Part shown: piece after piece, positions 25,691 to 29,969 of the stretch | How positions within the stretch are numbered: position 1 is the stretch's first letter | Layout of the letters: the number at the start of each line of letters is the position of its first letter | Assembly: GCA_958352815.1 (NCBI GenBank) | Contig: CATWQA010000028.1 | Location: 1 to 29,969, forward strand | DNA: 29,969 nt | Origin: an uncultured Eubacteriales bacterium | Lineage (GTDB): Bacteria; Bacillota; Clostridia; Monoglobales; Monoglobaceae | Reading direction: 5' to 3' | Notes under the pieces: generated by a model | What the model saw: the letters and a program-made list of their open reading frames with translations, nothing else | What the model was told of the DNA's origin: nothing | The model's database searches: none | Position numbers and translations under genes: made by a program

Positions 25691-26104
25691 TTAGATTGCA
25701 ACATTCATCAGCGTTATCAGAAAGATAATTACCAAAGCCGAAACATAGAGCTTTGCTTCCTTGCGTATGGCTTTAAGGTTCGCGTCGTTTTCGTAGTCGG
25801 TGTTAAACATTGTCTGCAGGCCTATAAAAATCGGGCGCTTAATCTCTTTCTTTCCGGTTACCAGAACGTTATAGTATCTGTCATACAGATCGTGGTGATA
25901 GGCTTTTATGTACTTGTCGCCCTTTTTTGCAATGTCAAAGTAGGCTATTACCATAACTATAAGAGACCAGAAGAAATACAGTCCCTTAACCCAGCCCTGA
26001 ATGTAGGCCGCGCTGAGCCCCCCCTTGATAGAGGAAAATACCACATAGAGCACGCCGCATATAATCAAGTAAATGTACAAATGTGATTTGTATTTAGTAT
26101 TCAT
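25691..26104 (-). CDS. Small membrane protein of unknown function
   Basis: I do not recognise this 137-residue protein. It has a hydrophobic segment at about 9-26, a second at about 41-58, a charged middle rich in Lys, Tyr and Asp (DIAKKGDKYIKAYHHDLYDR), and a third segment at about 119-136 ending at the C-terminus. ATG 26104 is chosen because AGGAGA stands just upstream; longer in-frame readings lack a site. It lies 86 bp downstream of merR on the same strand and has its own likely promoter, so it may be independent of merR. Confidence 0.7.
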   Translation of the reverse strand: MNTKYKSHLYIYLIICGVLYVVFSSIKGGLSAAYIQGWVKGLYFFWSLIVMVIAYFDIAKKGDKYIKAYHHDLYDRYYNVLVTGKKEIKRPIFIGLQTMFNTDYENDANLKAIRKEAKLYVSALVIIFLITLMNVAI

Positions 26105-26147
26105 AATATATCTCCTGTTTAAAACCTGAAAATTTTGTATAGGTACA

Positions 26148-26176
26148 ATTCTAACACCTAACTCGCCTTTTGTCAA
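26148..26176 (-). promoter_or_regulatory. Promoter of the small membrane protein gene
   Basis: On the minus strand TTGACA (26176-26171) and TAGAAT (26153-26148) are 17 bp apart, 44 bp before the ATG at 26104. TAGGT and ACCTA half-sites flank the -10 box, which may be an operator or chance. Confidence 0.7.
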
Positions 26177-26190
26177 CAAATATATGTAAC

Positions 26191-26661
26191 CTACAGATTA
26201 TTTTCCTGTTCCTTGCGGATTTTGTCCAGCTTGATTTTGGCCTCCCGCAGACTTTCGGGAATATCCTTGATTTGGATTTCGTTGTGTATTGCCGTCGTCC
26301 CCGCTTCCTTTGCCTTTTCATAGTACCAGCATTTGTAGTTCAGCGTGTCGAGTGTCTCCTGCAATTCCTTCATCTGCTCCAGAACTCGTTCCCGCTGCTC
26401 CTTGAATAATTGGAGCCGTTCTTCTATAGTCTCATCGCCCTTGAGGGACATATCGATATATCTCTTTATATCCTTTATGGGCAGCCCTGATTTTTTCAGG
26501 CATTCAATAATAAACAGACCGTCAAAATCCTCCTGACGGAACATTCTTATGCCCCCACCGGAACGCTCAACAGAGGGCAGCAAGCCCTCCTTGTCGTAGT
26601 ACCGAATTGTTGACGGCGCTACGCCCAAAATTTTTGCCACTTCTCCCACAGTGTAAACCAT
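26191..26661 (-). CDS. MerR family regulator, AdhR/NmlR-like
   Basis: A 156-residue MerR protein. The N-terminal winged helix (TVGEVAKILGVAPSTIRYYDKEGLLP) is classical; a long coiled-coil dimerisation helix follows (GDETIEERLQLFKEQRERV), then a variable C-terminal part. Cys54 in IIECLKKSG lies where AdhR/NmlR-type regulators have the thiol that reacts with aldehydes or electrophiles; a second Cys110 is in YKCWYY. It lacks the Cys pattern of metal-sensing MerR proteins. It is divergent from an alcohol dehydrogenase whose promoter has a 19-bp spacer with a dyad, the normal MerR target. It should activate that gene and control itself. Aldehyde sensing is an inference from Cys54 and the neighbour. 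Confidence 0.88.
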   Translation of the reverse strand: MVYTVGEVAKILGVAPSTIRYYDKEGLLPSVERSGGGIRMFRQEDFDGLFIIECLKKSGLPIKDIKRYIDMSLKGDETIEERLQLFKEQRERVLEQMKELQETLDTLNYKCWYYEKAKEAGTTAIHNEIQIKDIPESLREAKIKLDKIRKEQENNL

Positions 26662-26695
26662 TTTTTGTTCTCCTTAAAATTTTTTGAAAAAACTC

Positions 26696-26726
26696 TTGAC
26701 TTAAAGCTTGCTTTAACTTGTATAAT
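26696..26726 (+). promoter_or_regulatory. MerR-type promoter of the alcohol dehydrogenase gene
   Basis: TTGACT (26696-26701) and TATAAT (26721-26726) are separated by 19 bp, the over-long spacer typical of MerR-activated promoters. The perfect dyad TTAAAGC-TT-GCTTTAA (26701-26716) fills the spacer and is the likely MerR operator. Confidence 0.85.
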
Positions 26727-26733
26727 ATACAAG
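26717..26733. repeat. 17-bp palindrome over the dehydrogenase -10 box
   Basis: CTTGTATA-A-TATACAAG is a perfect inverted repeat adjoining the MerR dyad and containing the TATAAT box. It may bind a second regulator, help melt the promoter, or be chance in AT-rich DNA. Confidence 0.5.
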
Positions 26734-26745
26734 AGCTTTAATAGT

Positions 26746-26774
26746 ATTATATAATTAAACGGGAAAATTGTCAA
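26746..26774 (-). promoter_or_regulatory. merR promoter
   Basis: On the minus strand TTGACA (26774-26769) and TATAAT (26751-26746) are perfect and 17 bp apart. Transcription would start near 26740 and cross the MerR dyad, so bound MerR could block its own gene while activating the dehydrogenase. Confidence 0.82.
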
Positions 26775-26808
26775 GACAAATTGCGGAAGGGGTGAGAGTA
26801 GAACAGCG

Positions 26809-26820
26809 TTTGTCGACAAA
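26809..26820. repeat. TTTGTCGACAAA palindrome in the dehydrogenase leader
   Basis: A perfect 12-bp palindrome about 26 bp before the ATG. The related TTGTC-AA-GACAA lies at 26768-26779 over the merR -35 box. The shared half-site TTGTC suggests a common protein site, weakly. Confidence 0.35.
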
Positions 26821-26845
26821 AATAAACTAATAGGAGATGTGAAAT

Positions 26846-28012
26846 ATGTTAGGAAATTTTGAATACAGCAATCCCACAAAATTATACTTTGGTGAGAATG
26901 CAATTGGCAATCTGAAAGCAGAGCTTGAAAATTACGGGCAGAATATTATGCTTGTGTACGGCGGCGGTTCCATTAAGGAAAACGGTATTTATGACGAGGT
27001 TATAGCTGTTCTGAGCGAGTGCGGGAAAAATGTGTTTGAGGACAGCGGCGTTATGCCGAACCCCACAGTTGATAAGCTGTACGAAGGCTGCAAAATCGCA
27101 AAGGAGAATAATGTAGACTTAATTCTCGCGGTAGGCGGAGGTTCTGTGTGCGACTATTCCAAGGCGGTATCCGTATCAACCTATTGTGAGGAGGATCCGT
27201 GGGATAAGTATTACCTGAGAATGGAGGATGTAGATAACAAAATAATTCCTGTGGGCTGTGTGTTGACAATGGTAGGCACAGGCAGCGAGATGAACGGCGG
27301 CGCTGTTATAACCGACCCTAAATCAAAGCTGAAGATAGGTCATGTGTTCGGGGATAACGTATTCCCCAAGTTCTCGATTTTAAATCCCAAGTATACATAT
27401 ACTCTGCCCGAGTACCAAATGGTGGCAGGATTTTATGATATTTTTAACCATATATGCGAGCAGTATTTTTCGGGAACCGATGACAACACCTCCGACTATA
27501 TTATGGAGGGGTTGATGAAGTCGTTAATCCACAGCTCACGGATTGCCATTGAAAATCCGCAGGATTATGAGGCAAGGAGTAATATTATGTGGACGGCGAC
27601 TTGGGCGCTTAACACTCTGGTTGCAAAAGGAAAGACCACAGACTGGATGGTTCATATGCTGGGTCAGTCTGTGGGCGGTCATACGGACGCAACCCACGGA
27701 ATGACTCTTGCGGCAGTGTCTCTCCCGTATTACAGATATATTTGTCCCTACGGTCTTGAAAAGTTCAAGAGATTCGCTATAAATGTTTGGGATGTTCGCC
27801 CGGAGGGCAAGACTGATGAAGAAGTGGCGGCAGAGGGGCTTGCCGCTATGGAGAGCTGGATGAAGGAAATCGGTCTTGTGATGAATATATCTGAGCTGGG
27901 CGTAACCGAGGATATGATAGACGGCATCGCTGACGGCGTATTTATTATGGAGGGCGGCTATAAGGTTCTCACAAAAGACGAGATTGTGAATATATTAAAA
28001 GAGAGTATGTAA
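26846..28012 (+). CDS. Iron-dependent alcohol dehydrogenase (YqhD/BdhA-like)
   Basis: A 388-residue group III alcohol dehydrogenase of the YqhD/butanol dehydrogenase branch, which mostly reduces aldehydes with NADPH or NADH. The N-terminal Rossmann part has GGGSIKENGIYDEV and AVGGGSVCDYSKAV. The metal ligands are Asp198, His202, His270 and His284, with the same spacing as in YqhD. GGAGATG at about 26833-26839 precedes the ATG. A MerR-type promoter drives it, opposite merR. Together with the AdhR-like regulator, aldehyde detoxification or alcohol formation under aldehyde stress is the likely role; cofactor choice cannot be told. Confidence 0.94.
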   Translation: MLGNFEYSNPTKLYFGENAIGNLKAELENYGQNIMLVYGGGSIKENGIYDEVIAVLSECGKNVFEDSGVMPNPTVDKLYEGCKIAKENNVDLILAVGGGSVCDYSKAVSVSTYCEEDPWDKYYLRMEDVDNKIIPVGCVLTMVGTGSEMNGGAVITDPKSKLKIGHVFGDNVFPKFSILNPKYTYTLPEYQMVAGFYDIFNHICEQYFSGTDDNTSDYIMEGLMKSLIHSSRIAIENPQDYEARSNIMWTATWALNTLVAKGKTTDWMVHMLGQSVGGHTDATHGMTLAAVSLPYYRYICPYGLEKFKRFAINVWDVRPEGKTDEEVAAEGLAAMESWMKEIGLVMNISELGVTEDMIDGIADGVFIMEGGYKVLTKDEIVNILKESM

Positions 28013-28019
28013 TAACTTA

Positions 28020-28050
28020 TCTCGGCGGTGGCGACAAACCACCGCCGAGA
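28020..28050 (+). terminator. Hairpin after the dehydrogenase gene
   Basis: TCTCGGCGGTGG pairs perfectly with CCACCGCCGAGA around CGACAAA, starting 7 bp after the stop codon. The stem is very strong but the following ATTATGT is a poor U-tract. Confidence 0.75.
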
Positions 28051-28090
28051 ATTATGTCCTAAAATTTGTTATATATATTCAAAAAAGTAC

Positions 28091-28119
28091 TTGACAAATA
28101 AATATAGAGATAGTATAAT
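28091..28119 (+). promoter_or_regulatory. tRNA-Asn promoter
   Basis: TTGACA (28091-28096) and TATAAT (28114-28119) are perfect with 17 bp between them, 20 bp before the tRNA. Confidence 0.92.
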
Positions 28120-28139
28120 AGTCTTGTTAAGTTAAATAT

Positions 28140-28215
28140 TCCTCTATAGCTCAGTTGGTAGAGCATGCGGCTGTTAACCGCAGGGTCGTTGGTTCGAGTC
28201 CAACTGGAGGAGCCA
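28140..28215 (+). tRNA. tRNA-Asn (anticodon GTT), CCA encoded
   Basis: The cloverleaf is complete. The acceptor arm TCCTCTA/TGGAGGA has one T-G pair. The D arm contains AGCTCAGTTGGTAGAGC, the anticodon stem-loop reads GCGGCTGTTAACCGC with anticodon GTT, and the T arm is GTTGG-TTCGAGT-CCAAC. The discriminator is G followed by an encoded CCA (28213-28215). tRNA-Asn(GUU) reads ANN-class codons and is a normal substrate of the t6A enzymes encoded earlier. It is a single tRNA with its own promoter and terminator. Confidence 0.98.
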
Positions 28216-28218
28216 CGT

Positions 28219-28250
28219 CGCGGCAAGCCTTTTGGCTTGCCGCGTTTTCT
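28219..28250 (+). terminator. Terminator of tRNA-Asn
   Basis: CGCGGCAAGCC (28219-28229) pairs perfectly with GGCTTGCCGCG (28234-28244) around TTTT, followed by TTTTCT. Confidence 0.95.
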
Positions 28251-28293
28251 ATGCAGAAAACACGCCTGCGCTTGACAGACTGCCGCTCCTTTT

Positions 28294-28374
28294 TCCCAAA
28301 AGGTCGCGCTTGCTGCGTTTATGTCCTTGTAGACGCGGACATAGCGTCTCCGCTGCGCTACCAACCTTTTGGGA
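28294..28374. repeat. Inverted-repeat element with nested, competing hairpins
   Basis: TCCCAAAAGGT (28294-28304) and ACCTTTTGGGA (28364-28374) are perfect 11-bp inverted ends. Between them ATGTCC/GGACAT (28321-28326, 28337-28342) and AGACGC/GCGTCT (28331-28336, 28344-28349) interleave, so only one pair can form as a simple hairpin. Confidence 0.7.
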
Positions 28375-28633
28375 GCCCTGAAAGTTCGCTTTGCTCCGTT
28401 TTTCTTTGTTAAGAAAAAGATTCGCCTGCTCCCTTGCTCCCCGTCCCGTGCGTTTGGGGAGGAGGGCGGCAAACGCAACAGGGCGGGAGATGGATAACCC
28501 AATGTGAGAGTAAAATTTATGCGGAATAATAATCTATGTAACCTCTTATGGTTTATCCTTAAACCACGCAATTTTGAGTAATTAAATAATTTTGTAAATT
28601 GATTTCCTCGATCGCCCATCGCTTTGCTATGTT

Positions 28634-28659
28634 CTGATTTTTGTTTGTACAAAAATCAG
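28634..28659. repeat. Perfect 26-base hairpin downstream of the recombinase gene
   Basis: CTGATTTTTGT and ACAAAAATCAG are perfect 11-bp arms around TTGT. It lies 59 bp beyond the recombinase stop; no T-run follows on either strand, so it is a weak terminator candidate. It could also be a recombination or regulatory site. Confidence 0.6.
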
Positions 28660-28717
28660 TCACCTCTGCGTCTTCTCTCTTTTCTAAAAGAGCGCACACC
28701 CTATTACATTGGCTAAA

Positions 28718-29632
28718 CTATGTAATATGAATTTTATTTCTCGGATGTTTGGTTCTTAAGATTTCTTTTTGTTTGGACGATGTTACATGAGTATAAATCT
28801 GTGTTGTAGTTATTGAACTATGACCCAATATACGCTGTATATAGCGTATATCCACATCTTCTTCAAGCAGCATGGTTGCCATAGAATGTCTAAACATATG
28901 AGGAGTGATATGTAGTTGTGAGTTAATTATCTTTTCCAACTTTTTTATCATGAACCTTACCGATTGTTCCGAAAGACGATTTTTCCTATTGTTTAAAAAG
29001 AAAAAGTCGCTGGATTTTATATCTTCTTGATAAATAGTATAATACCGTTTTAAGGTAGATAGGACGTCATAATTTTCTATTTCAATAATGCGTTCTTTCG
29101 AGCCTTTTCCGAGAATGCGTACTGTCTGCGCATCCAAATCAATGTTTGAGGGTTTTAATGAGCAGATCTCTGAAATGCGCGCTCCTGTTGCGAACAGTAG
29201 CTCTAAAATCGCTGTGTCGCGTATAGCTACCGATTTTGCCAAATGTGTTTTGGCTGTTTTTATTTTTTCATAGGAAGCAGATAACATTTTTTGAATAATG
29301 TATGCCGGAATTGTCCGCGGCAACAGTAACGGTTCTTTAAAGCTTGTATTAATTTTGTCGAATGGATTGTTTGAAATGACATCTTGATAATATAAGTGGT
29401 GGATAAACGCCTTTAGCGAAGCAATTTTGCGGCGAATGGTTTTAGGTTTGTAATTTTCATGTAAATGACGAATGTAAAGCACCAAATCTTCCTTTGAAAT
29501 ACTAATATTATTTTTAAATGAGTAATATTGTGATAAGTCTATTTTGTATGCTTTTAATGTATGCTCGCTTAAGTGTTTTTCCTTTTCGCAATGTAAAAGA
29601 TATGACTTAATTAAACTCTCTAAATTTTCCAT
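28718..29632 (-). CDS. Tyrosine recombinase (XerC/XerD-like integrase)
   Basis: A 304-residue tyrosine recombinase of XerC/D size. An N-terminal SAM-like core-binding domain (about 1-90; HTLKAYKIDLSQY) is followed by the catalytic domain with all active residues: Arg152 (ATGARISEI), Lys176 (GKGSKER), His245 and Arg248 (HMFRHS), His271 (LGHSS) and Tyr280 (QIYTH). ATG 29632 is preferred to longer in-frame readings because AAGGAGAA lies just upstream. Codon use is AT-rich and unlike the secA-tsaD region, suggesting a different origin. It lies 0.5 kb from tRNA-Asn with its 3' end toward the tRNA. It could integrate an element that extends beyond the window, invert nearby DNA, or be a housekeeping Xer protein; context favours one of the first two. 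Confidence 0.92.
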   Translation of the reverse strand: MENLESLIKSYLLHCEKEKHLSEHTLKAYKIDLSQYYSFKNNISISKEDLVLYIRHLHENYKPKTIRRKIASLKAFIHHLYYQDVISNNPFDKINTSFKEPLLLPRTIPAYIIQKMLSASYEKIKTAKTHLAKSVAIRDTAILELLFATGARISEICSLKPSNIDLDAQTVRILGKGSKERIIEIENYDVLSTLKRYYTIYQEDIKSSDFFFLNNRKNRLSEQSVRFMIKKLEKIINSQLHITPHMFRHSMATMLLEEDVDIRYIQRILGHSSITTTQIYTHVTSSKQKEILRTKHPRNKIHIT

Positions 29633-29690
29633 TTTAGTAATTCTCCTTTGTGTAATAATTTTAACGTACAAAATTATATATTAATTGCAA

Positions 29691-29730
29691 ATCATTGTCG
29701 ATGTATATCGGACAATGATGTTCTACATCG
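29691..29730. repeat. Overlapping palindromes upstream of the recombinase gene
   Basis: ATCATTGTC (29691-29699) and GACAATGAT (29711-29719) are perfect 9-bp inverted arms, extended inward by GAT/ATC. CGATGTA (29699-29705) also pairs with TACATCG (29724-29730). The two foldings exclude each other. The spacing suits a tyrosine recombinase core site or a regulator site for the recombinase gene 59 bp away. Confidence 0.6.
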
Positions 29731-29903
29731 AATGTTTCAGGTTCTGTCTATTATTTTAGTAAGAAATGATATCTATCCTCATAATTTATAGGGATTTGCA
29801 ATGGCTGCATTTGTTTGCCAGCTTCGCTCCGAATAAGTTGCTAAAAGTTATATAAAGATATAAGATTAAACAGAGAAATATGTAAAAAATTATTAAATTA
29901 TAG

Positions 29904-29933
29904 TTGACATTTGGTTGATTTGTATGCTACAAT
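29904..29933 (+). promoter_or_regulatory. Promoter for the gene entering at the right edge
   Basis: TTGACA (29904-29909) and TACAAT (29928-29933) are 18 bp apart, with an extended -10 TG (TGCTACAAT). The stretch 29731-29903 before it is AT-rich, with no feature I can support. Confidence 0.75.
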
Positions 29934-29959
29934 AAGCTCATAGAAAATAAAGGATAACT

Positions 29960-29969
29960 ATGAATTATC
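29960..29969 (+). CDS. Start of a gene cut by the window end
   Basis: ATG AAT TAT is preceded by AAAGGAT at 29949-29955 and lies 26 bp after a good promoter. Only three codons (Met-Asn-Tyr) are visible, so nothing can be said of the product. Confidence 0.4.

Larger units (their letters stand above)
28251..28717. other. Non-coding, hairpin-rich stretch between tRNA-Asn and recombinase
   Basis: No credible gene is present. The stretch is GC-richer at first, then AT-rich. It contains the nested inverted repeats at 28294-28374, a TTTTTCTT-TGTT-AAGAAAAA hairpin near 28400-28420, the 26-base perfect hairpin at 28634-28659, and two copies of TCGCTTTGCT (near 28387 and 28619). It may be decayed mobile DNA or structured RNA. 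Confidence 0.55.

Noticed and set aside
28059..28652. A 197-codon minus-strand reading frame across the tRNA-Asn region
   Set aside because: Its segment WTRTNDPAVNSRMLYQLSYR is the well-known false protein read from the antisense of a tRNA; the frame also covers two strong hairpins and the tRNA promoter.
28250..28717. CRISPR array
   Set aside because: The repeats are inverted and few; there are no regularly spaced direct repeats here or elsewhere in the window.

Overview
The window reads as a chromosomal segment of a Gram-positive anaerobe of the Clostridia (Bacillota). The pointers are a secA-prfB housekeeping order, strong AGGAGG-type ribosome binding sites, consensus TTGACA/TATAAT promoters, clostridial-type Rex operators before a fermentative adhE, and a MepA-like MATE/MarR locus. 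The species cannot be named from the sequence alone.

Layout. (1) 166-13585, plus strand, one tightly packed and probably co-transcribed run: secA, prfB (with a +1 recoding site), prfA, a Sua5-YwlE fusion, rimI, tsaD, a GH51 arabinofuranosidase and a heterodimeric ABC exporter pair. It combines protein export, translation termination, t6A tRNA modification, ribosomal protein acetylation and a sugar hydrolase. (2) 13596-17229: a Rex-controlled fermentation unit with bifunctional adhE and a small APH-like kinase, closed by a strong terminator. (3) 17349-19414, minus strand: marR, a decayed cytidylate kinase-like gene, and a MATE efflux pump, with a palindromic operator over the marR start site. 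(4) 19562-25623, plus strand: a two-component system, an ABC ATPase, an ABC permease fused to an M1-like metalloprotease domain, and a second permease; closed by a bidirectional terminator. (5) 25691-28012: a small membrane protein and a MerR regulator (minus), divergent from an iron-dependent alcohol dehydrogenase whose promoter has the MerR-type 19-bp spacer. (6) 28091-29969: tRNA-Asn with its own promoter and terminator, a 0.5-kb hairpin-rich non-coding stretch, a tyrosine recombinase (minus), and a palindrome-rich region leading to a promoter and the first codons of another gene.

The genes suggest an ethanol-forming fermenter with two alcohol dehydrogenase loci under separate logic: NADH/NAD+ (Rex) for adhE and probably a thiol/aldehyde-sensing MerR for the second. 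The most unusual points are the RF2 frameshift site, which uses TAA instead of TGA, the permease-metalloprotease fusion in a two-component operon, and the Sua5-arginine phosphatase fusion. The tRNA-Asn/recombinase edge may be the left boundary of an integrated element.
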